From an uncultured Bacilli bacterium (GTDB taxonomy: Bacteria; Bacillota_I; Bacilli_A; RF39; UBA660): 64,000 nt of DNA. Of the stretch, positions 44,145-52,576 are shown one piece after another. The stretch spans positions 1-64,000 of the forward strand of contig CAKPHY010000003.1 in NCBI GenBank assembly GCA_934162285.1, in the 5' to 3' direction. The translations under genes and the position numbers were made by a program. The notes under the pieces were generated by a model. It saw only the letters and a list, made by a program, of their open reading frames with translations, searched no databases and was not told the DNA's origin. Position 1 is the first letter of the stretch. Each line of letters begins with the position of its first letter.

Positions 44145-45266
44145 ATGATATATTTAGACTATTCGGCGACTACACCGGTTAATAAAGAAGTATTAGATAC
44201 TTTTGTAAAAGTATCAACTGATTTTATTGGCAATCCTAATTCTTTACATAAATTAGGGTTAGAAAGTAAGAAAATAATTGATGCGTCAACTAATCAAATT
44301 AAAAAAATACTTAATGTTGATCATGAAGTTATTTATACAAGTGGAGCATCAGAATCAAATAATACTGTAATTAAAGGTATTGCCATGAGATATCAAAATA
44401 GGGGAAAACACATTATAACTACTAAGTTTGAACACTCATCAATAATTGCACCTTTAAATTATTTGCAAAAACAAGGATTTAAAGTAGATTTTGTAAATAC
44501 TTTACCTAATGGTTTAGTTGATCTAGATGATTTAAAACGTTTAATAACTGATGACACCATTTTAGTTACAATTGGTGCTGTAGCTAGTGAAATTGGTATT
44601 AGACAACCAATTGAAGAAATAGCGTTATTAATGAAAAATTATCCTAATACATTCTTTCATGTTGATGCTACTCAAGCAATTGGGAAAGTTTCTATAAATC
44701 TTAAAGATGTTGATTTAGTTTCTTTTGCTGCTCACAAATTTTATGGTTTAAAAGGAATTGGTATTTTATTAAAGAAACCAAATATTGATTTTGAACCATT
44801 AATTCATGGTGGTAAAAGTACAACTAAATATCGTAGTGGAACACCAGCTGTTGCTTTGATTGCTTCTGTTGCGAAAGCTTTAAGATTAATAAACGAAAAT
44901 TTTGACGATAAATATCAACATGTATTAGACTTAAATAAGTATTTAGTTGCTTCATTAAAAAAAATTGATGGGATTGCCATCAATAATAATGAATATACAA
45001 TACCTCACATTTTAAATATAAGTGTTCTAGGAATAAAACCTGAAACTTTTCAACATGCCTTAGAAGAAAAAGAAATTTATATTTCAACACAAACTGCTTG
45101 TTCAAGTGGATCAAAAGTTTCAAGCACAGTTTTAGCCTTTACTAATGATTTAGAAAAAGCAAGTTCTAGTGTTAGAATTAGTTTATCTTATTTAACTACA
45201 AAAGAAGAAATTGATATATTAGTGAATGAAATAAAAAATGCTAAGGAGCATTTGAGTTTAAAATGA
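44145..45266 (+). CDS. Cysteine desulfurase (NifS/IscS type)
   Basis: A 373-residue PLP enzyme that takes sulfur from cysteine as an enzyme-bound persulfide. The N-terminal IYLDYSATTPV, HVDATQAIGK, the PLP Lys in FAAHKFYGLKG (about 199) and catalytic Cys 319 in TQTACSSGS show the class I (NifS-like) type, distinct from SufS at 53358. The sulfur acceptor may be for tRNA thiolation or Fe-S assembly. It is the first gene of a run reaching xseB. ATG 44145 is chosen because GGTGAT lies just upstream. Confidence 0.92.
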   Translation: MIYLDYSATTPVNKEVLDTFVKVSTDFIGNPNSLHKLGLESKKIIDASTNQIKKILNVDHEVIYTSGASESNNTVIKGIAMRYQNRGKHIITTKFEHSSIIAPLNYLQKQGFKVDFVNTLPNGLVDLDDLKRLITDDTILVTIGAVASEIGIRQPIEEIALLMKNYPNTFFHVDATQAIGKVSINLKDVDLVSFAAHKFYGLKGIGILLKKPNIDFEPLIHGGKSTTKYRSGTPAVALIASVAKALRLINENFDDKYQHVLDLNKYLVASLKKIDGIAINNNEYTIPHILNISVLGIKPETFQHALEEKEIYISTQTACSSGSKVSSTVLAFTNDLEKASSSVRISLSYLTTKEEIDILVNEIKNAKEHLSLK

Positions 45267-45850
45267 GAATATTTAATAGTGAAGATTTAGATGAAACATT
45301 AAGCAATTTTGAATTTAATAATTTTTTCGATATTACTGAGTTTAACAATATTGAATTTAATAATTGTTTATTTAAAGATTTAATTGCTAATAATGTTCAT
45401 TTTACTAATTGCTACTTCTTCGATTGTGAATTTACTAATTCCGATTTTTCCAATTCTACTTTTATAAATTCATCTTTTGTAAGAACTAAAATTAAAGATT
45501 CAAAATTGATAGGTTGTAATTTTGATTCATCTAGTTTTAAGAAAGTAGAAATTTTATCTTCGGATAATACTTATAATAATTTTGGTTTAGCTACATTAAA
45601 AGAAGTTAAATTTATAAACGATAAAATGTTCAAAATTGGTTTTGATGAAACTAAATTGAATAAAGTTTTATTTGATAATTGTAATTTAGAAGGTGCTGAA
45701 ATTAGAAAAACTAATATGCAATTAATCGATCTAAGTACTTGTTCAATTAATAATATAATGATTGATGAATATTCATTAAATGGATTGACTGTTAATGAAT
45801 TTCAAGCATTATCATTATCTAAATTACTAGGAATAATAATTAAGAGGTGA
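45263..45850 (+). CDS. Pentapeptide-repeat protein
   Basis: A 195-residue protein of degenerate A(D/N)LXX-type repeats, for example FNNIEFNNCLFKDLIANNVH and FTNCYFFDCEFTNSDFSNST, over residues about 20-180. Such proteins fold as right-handed quadrilateral beta-helices. Some protect DNA gyrase, but most have unknown function. No signal peptide or membrane helix is present. The ATG overlaps the cysteine desulfurase stop by four bases (ATGA), implying co-translation. A link to sulfur transfer is only contextual. Confidence 0.8.
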   Translation: MRIFNSEDLDETLSNFEFNNFFDITEFNNIEFNNCLFKDLIANNVHFTNCYFFDCEFTNSDFSNSTFINSSFVRTKIKDSKLIGCNFDSSSFKKVEILSSDNTYNNFGLATLKEVKFINDKMFKIGFDETKLNKVLFDNCNLEGAEIRKTNMQLIDLSTCSINNIMIDEYSLNGLTVNEFQALSLSKLLGIIIKR

Positions 45851-45854
45851 AAAA

Positions 45855-46112
45855 ATGAAATTATTGCGAGTTAGTGCTATCTGGTGTCCAGCGTGTATTC
45901 TTATGCGACCTATATACGAAAGAATAATTAAAGAAAATAATTTAGTTTCGGAGGAACTAGATTATGACTTTGATGAAGATAAAGTAAAACAATTAAATAT
46001 AGGCAATACTTTACCAGTTGCTATTTTATATGATGGAGATCATGAATTACTAAGAATTTGTGGTGAAAAAAAGTATGAAGAAATATCTTTAAAAATAAAG
46101 GAGTTTCTATGA
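45855..46112 (+). CDS. Thioredoxin-like protein, CPAC active site
   Basis: An 85-residue minimal thioredoxin fold. The redox motif WCPAC is at about residues 9-13, the cis-Pro segment is at about 53-57 (NTLPVAIL), and a Gly near ICGEK ends the fold. There is no signal peptide, so it is probably cytoplasmic. It overlaps by four bases with the membrane thiol-disulfide protein downstream and may supply it with electrons (inference). Confidence 0.8.
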   Translation: MKLLRVSAIWCPACILMRPIYERIIKENNLVSEELDYDFDEDKVKQLNIGNTLPVAILYDGDHELLRICGEKKYEEISLKIKEFL

Positions 46113-47305
46113 AAAAAGTATTATTATTTATATTAATCTTTTTTAGTTTTTCATTTGTTCAAGCCAAAAATATTAATATTTATTTATTTCATAACGAATC
46201 ATGTATTCATTGTCAAGCGGAGATTGAATTTTTAGAAGAATTATCTAAAACACGAGAAATAACTCTTTATAAATACGAAGTTAGTCAAAGTAGTGATAAT
46301 CAAAAAATACTTACTGAAGTTAGAGATCTATTTCAAAATAAAGAAAATTTAGTTCCTTTTACTATTATTGGTTCTGAAACATTTACTGGTTTTAGTAGTG
46401 TTACTAAAAGTAAAATTTTAGAAACCATTGATTATTACGATCAAAATGATTATTGTGATAAAACAGGAGTGTATTTAAAAAAAGTACCTGCTTGTGAAGT
46501 GAGTGATTCTAAAGATACTTCAAGTGAATTTGATTTACCCATAATTGGTAAAGTTGATGCTAAAAAGTTTTCCTTGCCAATTATTTCTGTTGTTATTGGT
46601 TTAGTAGACGGATTTAATCCATGTGCTATGTGGGTTCTTATTTTTTTACTATCAATGCTAATTAATATGAAAGATCGTAAAAAAATGTGGATTCTTGGTT
46701 TAACTTTTATAGTAACCAGTGCTTTAGTTTATACTTTGATCATGTTTGCCTGGTTAAATATTATGGTAAATTTGACTACAGTTAGATGGTTACAATTAAT
46801 AATAGCAGCTATAGCATTAGTTGCTGGTGGGATTAATTTAATTAGTTATTTTAAAAGTTTGAAAAAAGATGATGGTTGTATGGTTACTACCGATGATTCT
46901 CGTAAGAAAACAATTAGCAAAATTAAAAGAATTGTAACTTTAGAAGAAGAAAGTGAAAATAAAAAGAAATTTGCTTTCTTAGCAGCTATTTTAGGAATTA
47001 TAGCTTTAGCTATTTCTGTTAATGTCATTGAACTGGCTTGTTCAGCAGGTTTACCATTGATTTTTACTCAAATTTTAGCTATGAATAATGTTTCAATGTT
47101 GGCAAGAATTATCTATATTTTAATTTATATTTTGTTTTTTATGATTGATGATATAATTGTTTTTATTATTGCTATGGCAACTTTTAAAATAACGGGTATA
47201 TCAACTAAATATACAAAATATTCTCATTTAATAGGTGGTATTATTATGCTAATTATAGGAATTCTTATGATTTTTAAACCATCGTTGATAATGTTTAATT
47301 TTTAG
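46109..47305 (+). CDS. Membrane thiol-disulfide protein: thioredoxin-like domain fused to CcdA/DsbD-like domain
   Basis: A 398-residue protein. A signal peptide (about 1-19, ending VQA) precedes an extracytoplasmic thioredoxin/glutaredoxin-like domain (about 22-110) with active site SCIHC, then six predicted membrane helices (about 150-395). The helices contain the paired Cys regions GFNPCAMWVL and IELACSAGLP typical of CcdA/DsbD-type electron carriers. Electrons would pass from cytoplasmic thioredoxin (perhaps the 45855 product) across the membrane to reduce extracytoplasmic disulfides. The exported Cys-rich adhesins at 36-44 kb are possible clients (speculative). Confidence 0.78.
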   Translation: MKKVLLFILIFFSFSFVQAKNINIYLFHNESCIHCQAEIEFLEELSKTREITLYKYEVSQSSDNQKILTEVRDLFQNKENLVPFTIIGSETFTGFSSVTKSKILETIDYYDQNDYCDKTGVYLKKVPACEVSDSKDTSSEFDLPIIGKVDAKKFSLPIISVVIGLVDGFNPCAMWVLIFLLSMLINMKDRKKMWILGLTFIVTSALVYTLIMFAWLNIMVNLTTVRWLQLIIAAIALVAGGINLISYFKSLKKDDGCMVTTDDSRKKTISKIKRIVTLEEESENKKKFAFLAAILGIIALAISVNVIELACSAGLPLIFTQILAMNNVSMLARIIYILIYILFFMIDDIIVFIIAMATFKITGISTKYTKYSHLIGGIIMLIIGILMIFKPSLIMFNF

Positions 47306-47312
47306 GTGAAAT

Positions 47313-48257
47313 ATGAAAGATCTATTAATACTTGTAGTTGGCTTTCTAGCTTTAATAAAAGGAGCAGATCTATTTGTTGATGCTGCTTCTTCTTTAGCAG
47401 CTAATTTGAAAATATCCAAAATGTTAATTGGTTTAACAATTGTTGCTTTTGGTACAAGTGCTCCAGAACTTGCTGTATCAATTAGATCTCTAATAAGTGG
47501 AAATGGTGATATTGTTTTAGGTAATGTTATTGGAAGTAATATTATGAATATTTTATTAATACTTGGAGTAGCTTCAATTTTTCATTTTTTGAAAGTCAAA
47601 GAAGTTACTAAAAGAAAAGAATTGCCTTATTTATTTATTTTAACAATTGCATTTAGTTTATTGTTATCAGATAATTTATTTAATAAAAGTATTAGTAATA
47701 ATTTTACAAGAATAGATGCTTTAGTAATTTGTATTCTATTTATCTATTATATTTTCCATTTAGTAAAATTAGCTAAAAGTCAAAAAATAAAAACTAAAGA
47801 AAAACCAAAATATAAAATTTTTTATTCAATCATCTTTACAATAATAGGAATTGTTTGTATTATATTTGGCAGTAATTTTGTTGTTGATGCAACTGTTTCT
47901 TTAACTCGAGAGTTTGGAATAAGCGAACGTTTAATTTCTTTAACAATCGTTGCTTTTGGAACATCACTTCCAGAATTAGTGACATCAGTGACAGCTACTA
48001 GAAAAAATGAGTATGAATTAGCTCTTGGTAATATTGTTGGTAGCAACATTATGAATATTGGACTCGTAATTGCTTTGCCAGTTTTATTATTTGGTAGTAT
48101 TTCTAATATAACATTTAGTTATTTAGATTTAATTATTATGAATATAAGTGTAATATTATTATTGCTATTTGCACAAAAAGAAAAAATAACTTTCAAAGAT
48201 GGAATAACATTTTTAATAATTTTTCTATTATATTACATATATGTAATATTTATTTAG
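47313..48257 (+). CDS. CaCA family sodium/calcium exchanger (YrbG-like)
   Basis: A 314-residue integral membrane antiporter with ten predicted helices in two inverted halves. Each half carries the alpha-repeat signature: VAFGTSAPELAVSI with GNVIGSNIMNI in the first, and VAFGTSLPELVTSV with GNIVGSNIMNIG in the second. Members exchange calcium or other cations for sodium or protons. The start follows GGTGAAAT closely after the upstream gene, so it shares the long operon, though the functional link is unclear. Confidence 0.88.
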   Translation: MKDLLILVVGFLALIKGADLFVDAASSLAANLKISKMLIGLTIVAFGTSAPELAVSIRSLISGNGDIVLGNVIGSNIMNILLILGVASIFHFLKVKEVTKRKELPYLFILTIAFSLLLSDNLFNKSISNNFTRIDALVICILFIYYIFHLVKLAKSQKIKTKEKPKYKIFYSIIFTIIGIVCIIFGSNFVVDATVSLTREFGISERLISLTIVAFGTSLPELVTSVTATRKNEYELALGNIVGSNIMNIGLVIALPVLLFGSISNITFSYLDLIIMNISVILLLLFAQKEKITFKDGITFLIIFLLYYIYVIFI

Positions 48258-48266
48258 GAGGTAAAT

Positions 48267-48677
48267 ATGGAATTAAATAGAAGTGAATTACGAAAAAAAA
48301 TAATGACGATTTTATATCAAATAAGTATTTGTGAACAAAACAAAATAACATATGATGTAAATGATTTAATTAAAAATATTTTAGAAATTGATAATGATTT
48401 TGTTAAGGAAACCGTTTATGGTGTTATAACTAATCGTAAGCAAATCGATGAATACGCTAATAAATATTTAAAAAATTGGTCTTTAGATCGCTTAGGAAAT
48501 ACTGATCAAGCAATAATTCGTTTAGGAATTTATGAATTAATGTATACAGATACACCAGCAGTTGTAGCCATTAATGAAGCTGTTGAACTAGCCAAACTTT
48601 ATAGTGATGATGCCGTTAAAGGTATGATCAATAGTGTTTTAGATAAAGTATATCACGAGGAAAAAGATGAACAATGA
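48267..48677 (+). CDS. nusB: Transcription antitermination protein NusB
   Basis: A 136-residue all-helical RNA-binding protein that, with NusE (S10), binds boxA RNA in rRNA operons. The RSELRKKIMTILYQ start and the C-terminal LGIYELMYTDTPAVVAINEA pattern with VKGMINSVLDK are diagnostic. The length is typical. It starts behind AGGAGG and overlaps xseA by eleven bases, a conserved nusB-xseA-xseB arrangement. Confidence 0.94.
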   Translation: MELNRSELRKKIMTILYQISICEQNKITYDVNDLIKNILEIDNDFVKETVYGVITNRKQIDEYANKYLKNWSLDRLGNTDQAIIRLGIYELMYTDTPAVVAINEAVELAKLYSDDAVKGMINSVLDKVYHEEKDEQ

Positions 48678-49935
48678 TAAATATCTAAGCATCAGTGCTT
48701 TAACAAGATATTTAAAATATAAATTTGATTCTGATGATAATTTAAGGCAAATATTTTTAAAAGGTGAAATATCTAATTTAAAAATTCATTCAACTGGACA
48801 TTTATATTTTTCACTTAAAGATGAAAATAGTAAAATAAATGCTATTATGTTTAGTACTAATGCTAGACGTTTAACTTTTAAACCAGTTGAAGGAACTAAT
48901 GTTTTAGTTGTTGGTAGAGTAAGTATTTATGAACAAACGGGTAATTATCAAATTTATGTTGATGATATGCAAGAAGATGGCGTTGGAAATCTTTATGTTC
49001 AGTATGAAAAATTAAAAGCGGAACTTGCTAAAGAAGGTTTATTTGATCAAAGCAAAAAGAAAAAAATTCCTAAAATGCCTTCTAGAATTGGTATTATAAC
49101 AGCTCCAACTGGGGCCGCTATAAGAGATATTTTATCAACCATTAAAAGAAGATTTCCATTAACAGAAACTTATTTATTTCCAGCTTTAGTTCAAGGTGAA
49201 AATGCTGCTCCTGATATTGTTAAAAAATTAAAACAAGCTGATAATTTTGGTGTTGATTTAATTATTCTTGGGCGTGGTGGTGGCTCGATTGAAGACTTAT
49301 GGGCTTTTAATGAAGAAATAGTTGCCCGAGCTATATATGAAGCTAAGACTCCGATAATCAGCGCTGTAGGACATGAGGTCGACTTTACAATTGCTGACTT
49401 TGTAGCCGATTTAAGAGCTCCAACTCCAACAGGTGCTGCTGAAATGGCAGTTGTTAATAGAACTGATGTTATAAATGAATTAAATCATTTAAAAATTCGC
49501 TTAAATGAAGCTCTTTTATCCAAAGTTAATGTTTTAAAAATTGCTTTAGAAAATATTAAATCAAATTATATTTTAAATAATCCAGTGATTATGTATGAAA
49601 ATAAAAAACAGGTTGTTGATAATTTATTAGAGAAAATTAAAACTCTTATTTATTACAAAATAACTAATTATAATTTAAAACTAGATCATTTAAAGAAGAG
49701 TTATATTTTAAATCATCCTGAAGAATTATATAAGAAAAAGAGTTTAAAATTAGATAAAATAATTACTTCTTTAGAACTATTAAATCCTTTATCAGTATTA
49801 AAACGTGGTTATACTTTAACTTATAAAAATGATAAAGTAGTTAGAAACATTAAAGATCTTAAAGTAGATGATATAATAACAATTAAGTTTAAAGAAGGAA
49901 CTGTTAAAGCAAATATTAAAGAAATAGGTGAGTAA
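48667..49935 (+). CDS. xseA: Exodeoxyribonuclease VII large subunit
   Basis: A 422-residue catalytic subunit of the single-strand exonuclease. The N-terminal OB-fold (about 1-110, LKGEISNLKIHSTGHLYFSL) is followed by the catalytic domain with SRIGIITAPTGAAIRDI, GRGGGSIEDLWAFNEE and SAVGHEVDFTIADFVADLRA. A long coiled coil (about 265-370) precedes the C-terminal SVLKRGYTLTY segment. The length is typical. The ATG lies within the end of nusB. Confidence 0.96.
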   Translation: MNNDKYLSISALTRYLKYKFDSDDNLRQIFLKGEISNLKIHSTGHLYFSLKDENSKINAIMFSTNARRLTFKPVEGTNVLVVGRVSIYEQTGNYQIYVDDMQEDGVGNLYVQYEKLKAELAKEGLFDQSKKKKIPKMPSRIGIITAPTGAAIRDILSTIKRRFPLTETYLFPALVQGENAAPDIVKKLKQADNFGVDLIILGRGGGSIEDLWAFNEEIVARAIYEAKTPIISAVGHEVDFTIADFVADLRAPTPTGAAEMAVVNRTDVINELNHLKIRLNEALLSKVNVLKIALENIKSNYILNNPVIMYENKKQVVDNLLEKIKTLIYYKITNYNLKLDHLKKSYILNHPEELYKKKSLKLDKIITSLELLNPLSVLKRGYTLTYKNDKVVRNIKDLKVDDIITIKFKEGTVKANIKEIGE

Positions 49936-50157
49936 ATGAAAACAAAGAAGTTTGAAGAAAAAATGCAAGAATTAGAAAGTATTGTAAATGAACTTGAAAA
50001 AGGTGAAATTGATTTAGATACTTCAATTGCAAAATATACAGAAGCTATGAAACTTGTAAAAGAATGTGATCAAGAACTAAAAAATGTTGAACAAGAAATT
50101 AGCAAAATAGTTTTAGAAAATAATGAAACAGAAGACTTTAGTATTGAAGAAAAATAG
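49936..50157 (+). CDS. xseB: Exodeoxyribonuclease VII small subunit
   Basis: A 73-residue helical hairpin protein that binds the coiled coil of XseA. The pattern FEEKMQELESIVNELEKGE followed by DLDTSIAKYTEAMKLVK is typical. It directly follows the xseA stop. Its last codons form part of a terminator (GAAGACT 50131-50137 with AGTCTTC 50157-50163, then TTTTT). Confidence 0.93.
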   Translation: MKTKKFEEKMQELESIVNELEKGEIDLDTSIAKYTEAMKLVKECDQELKNVEQEISKIVLENNETEDFSIEEK

Positions 50158-50168
50158 TCTTCTTTTTA
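50131..50168 (+). terminator. Terminator at the end of the 44.1-50.2 kb operon
   Basis: GAAGACT (50131-50137) pairs with AGTCTTC (50157-50163) across a 19-base loop, followed by TTTTT. The stem starts inside xseB. Confidence 0.65.
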
Positions 50169-50170
50169 AT

Positions 50171-50198
50171 TTGACAAAAGTAGTAAAAAAAATATAAT
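50171..50198 (+). promoter_or_regulatory. Promoter of the mTERF-like gene
   Basis: TTGACA (50171-50176), 16 bases, TATAAT (50193-50198). GGTGAT (50206-50211) and the ATG at 50215 follow almost at the transcription start. Confidence 0.8.
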
Positions 50199-50214
50199 AT
50201 CAACAGGTGATAAA

Positions 50215-51300
50215 ATGCAAGAATTTTTAAAAAATTATGGTTATCCTTCAAAAGCTTATGAAATAATTAAAAATAATTATGTTTTAAAAGATTATAAAGA
50301 AGAAACATTGTTGAAAAAAATGGAAATCATAATATTATTCTTAGAAGAGTTAAAGTTTACGAAACAAGATATTATTAGAATTACTTTAGAAAACCCTCCA
50401 CTTTTTGCTTATACAACTAGTTCTTTAGCTGAACGCTATCATAATTTATTATCTTTAGGTTTCCCTGAATCACGATTAACATTGATGATTAAAAGAGCTC
50501 CTCAATTATTAAATGTTAGTGTTACTTCTATGAATAAACGCCTTGAAGAATTTGAAACTCTTGGTTTTGAATCTTCTAAAGTTATTCGTATGATCTATAA
50601 AGAACCTAATGTATTAAAATATAGTTTTAGCAATATAAGTAATAAAATTGATGAATTTGTTAAACTTGGAATTCCTAAAGAAAAAGTTATTAAAATGGCT
50701 TCTTTTGCTCCAGCAATTTTTTCAAGAAAAATGGACGTTTTTAAAGAAAGAATAATAGATTTAGAAGCATTAGGTTTTAATAAAAACCAAATAACTAAGA
50801 TTATAGCTAATCTACCTAATATTTTAGCTTATAGCTTAGATAATATTAAAACAAAAATGCAAGATTTAGAAAAAATAGGATTTACGCATAAAGAAGTTGT
50901 AAATATGTTAGCAACAGCGCCAACATTATTTAGTAATAGTAAAGAAACAATTATAGCTAAAATTGCTATTTTAAATAACTTTTTTAGTGAAGAAGAAACT
51001 AAAAGAATAATTTTAGATTTTCCTCAAATATTTAATTTTTCAGTTGGTTATCTTCTTGAAAAAATGGATATTTATAAGAAAAATGGAGTTATTGATTTAA
51101 TAAGTAGTGTACCAAAAAGATTAATGCAAAGTACCGAATTAACTTTAGCTAGATTTGAATTACTTAATAATTTAAATGTTCCTATAGAAGTTGTTCCTAA
51201 AAATCTCTTTGCCTGTCAAAAAGATTTTGTAAGAAAATTTGGTTTTACTAATGAAGAAACCTTAAAAGGTAAACAATTGATCTTGAAAAAGAAAGATTAA
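50215..51300 (+). CDS. mTERF-like helical-repeat protein (361 aa)
   Basis: A cytoplasmic protein made of tandem repeats with an exact 35-residue period. Repeat starts (L-x-F or LGF/LGI/IGF) fall at residues 46, 81, 116, 151, 186, 221 and 256. A conserved proline of the form xxPxLL lies at 61, 96, 131, 166, 201, 236 and 270, with a further one at 300. Examples are LGFESSKVIRMIYKEPNVL and LGFNKNQITKIIANLPNIL. This is the pattern of mTERF repeats, known mainly from mitochondrial and chloroplast nucleic-acid-binding proteins. A basic composition would suit RNA or DNA binding. Function here is unknown. Confidence 0.7.
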   Translation: MQEFLKNYGYPSKAYEIIKNNYVLKDYKEETLLKKMEIIILFLEELKFTKQDIIRITLENPPLFAYTTSSLAERYHNLLSLGFPESRLTLMIKRAPQLLNVSVTSMNKRLEEFETLGFESSKVIRMIYKEPNVLKYSFSNISNKIDEFVKLGIPKEKVIKMASFAPAIFSRKMDVFKERIIDLEALGFNKNQITKIIANLPNILAYSLDNIKTKMQDLEKIGFTHKEVVNMLATAPTLFSNSKETIIAKIAILNNFFSEEETKRIILDFPQIFNFSVGYLLEKMDIYKKNGVIDLISSVPKRLMQSTELTLARFELLNNLNVPIEVVPKNLFACQKDFVRKFGFTNEETLKGKQLILKKKD

Positions 51301-51332
51301 TAAGTTACAATTTATTAGGAAAGGATGTCAAA

Positions 51333-51731
51333 ATGGAAGAACTTTATAAATTAAATATTCCTGATAATGAATTAGAATATATGTTAGAAGTAAATCCAGA
51401 AATAAAGGAATTAAGTGTCGATGAAGTAAAAAAACATATAGATATTTTAAAACAAATTAATTTGAAAGAAGATCAAATAAAAGAAATATTTATATCATGT
51501 CCTCTTTATTTATCTCGAAATATTGAAGATGTTTTAGATTTATTCAAAAAAGTTTTAAATTATAAAATTACATACTTAAATTATTTTATTGAAGCTGATC
51601 CTTTTATTTTACTTCGTGATGATTATGAAATAGACGAATATGTAAAAACTCAAACTGCTTTAGGACGCGATTTAAATAGCATTATTGACGAGTTTGAATT
51701 AAATCCTTATTTAATTGATGAATGGCTTTAA
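51333..51731 (+). CDS. Short mTERF-like repeat protein (132 aa)
   Basis: A smaller, acidic relative of the preceding protein. Repeats begin at residues 7 (LNIPDNELEYMLEVNPEI) and 42 (INLKEDQIKEIFISCPLYL), again 35 apart, with prolines at 22 and 57 and a third at 90 (EADPFILL). It lies 32 bases after the 361-aa gene, behind AGGA, so the two are probably co-transcribed. The acidic charge contrasts with the basic longer protein and could allow pairing (inference). A terminator follows. Confidence 0.62.
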   Translation: MEELYKLNIPDNELEYMLEVNPEIKELSVDEVKKHIDILKQINLKEDQIKEIFISCPLYLSRNIEDVLDLFKKVLNYKITYLNYFIEADPFILLRDDYEIDEYVKTQTALGRDLNSIIDEFELNPYLIDEWL

Positions 51732-51758
51732 AACTAATATAAATTTATTAGTTTTTTT
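51732..51758 (+). terminator. Terminator after the mTERF-like pair
   Basis: AACTAATA (51732-51739) pairs with TATTAGTT (51746-51753), then TTTTT. Confidence 0.85.
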
Positions 51759-51759
51759 G

Positions 51760-51788
51760 TTGTTTAAAGATCAAAAAAATGCTAAAAT
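51760..51788 (+). promoter_or_regulatory. Promoter of the suf operon
   Basis: TTGTTT (51760-51765), 17 bases, TGCTAAAAT (extended -10, TAAAAT 51783-51788), 20 bases before the sufC ATG. Confidence 0.7.
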
Positions 51789-51807
51789 ATTTCTTGGAGA
51801 TGATTAC

Positions 51808-52572
51808 ATGCATATTTTAGAGATAAAAAATCTTTATGTAAGTGTTAATGATAAAAAAATATTAAAAGACTTTAATTTAACGATAAAAAGTGGCGAAATT
51901 CATACTATTATGGGACCTAATGGCGTTGGGAAATCAACTTTAACAAAAGTAATAATGGGTGATAAAAATTATCAAATTATTAGTGGTCAAATTCTTTTCG
52001 ATGGGGTTGACATTTCTAAATTAGAAGTAGATGAAAGAGCTCATCTAGGTATATTTTTAGGGATGCAAAATCCTTTAGAATTAGATGGCGTTACAAATGC
52101 TGATTTTTTAAGAACAGCTCTTCATGCTAAAATGGGTGATCAATTTAGTTTAATGCCATTTATTAAAGAATTAAATCAAACAACTGATCAGTTAAAAATA
52201 AGTAGGGAAATGATTCATCGTAGTGTCAATCGTGGCTTTTCTGGTGGCGAAAAGAAAAAGAATGAAATACTTCAAATGTATATGTTAAAACCTAACACGA
52301 TTTTACTTGATGAAATTGATTCAGGCTTAGATGTTGATGCTTTAAAAGTTGTTGGTGAAAGTGTTATGGATTATTATCAAAAGTATAATCCTGCTATTTT
52401 AGTAATAACTCATTATGAAAGATTATTAGATTATATTCGTCCTCAATTTGTTCATGTTATTATGGATGGAAAAATTGTAAAAAGTGGCGATGCCTCTCTT
52501 GTTAAGCTAATAGAAGAAAAAGGTTATGATTATTTTAAAGAAAGCAAGACTACTGAAGTAGTTCAAGGTTAA
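51808..52572 (+). CDS. sufC: Fe-S assembly ATPase SufC
   Basis: A 254-residue soluble ABC-type ATPase that drives the SufBCD scaffold. Walker A is MGPNGVGKSTL (about 36), the signature is FSGGEKKKNEILQM, and Walker B is ILLDEIDSGLDVDAL. The start is ATG 51808 (MHILEIKNLYV) behind GGAGATGAT. An in-frame ATG at 51715 lies in the preceding gene and upstream of the promoter. The next gene follows within five bases. Confidence 0.95.
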   Translation: MHILEIKNLYVSVNDKKILKDFNLTIKSGEIHTIMGPNGVGKSTLTKVIMGDKNYQIISGQILFDGVDISKLEVDERAHLGIFLGMQNPLELDGVTNADFLRTALHAKMGDQFSLMPFIKELNQTTDQLKISREMIHRSVNRGFSGGEKKKNEILQMYMLKPNTILLDEIDSGLDVDALKVVGESVMDYYQKYNPAILVITHYERLLDYIRPQFVHVIMDGKIVKSGDASLVKLIEEKGYDYFKESKTTEVVQG

Positions 52573-52576
52573 AAAA

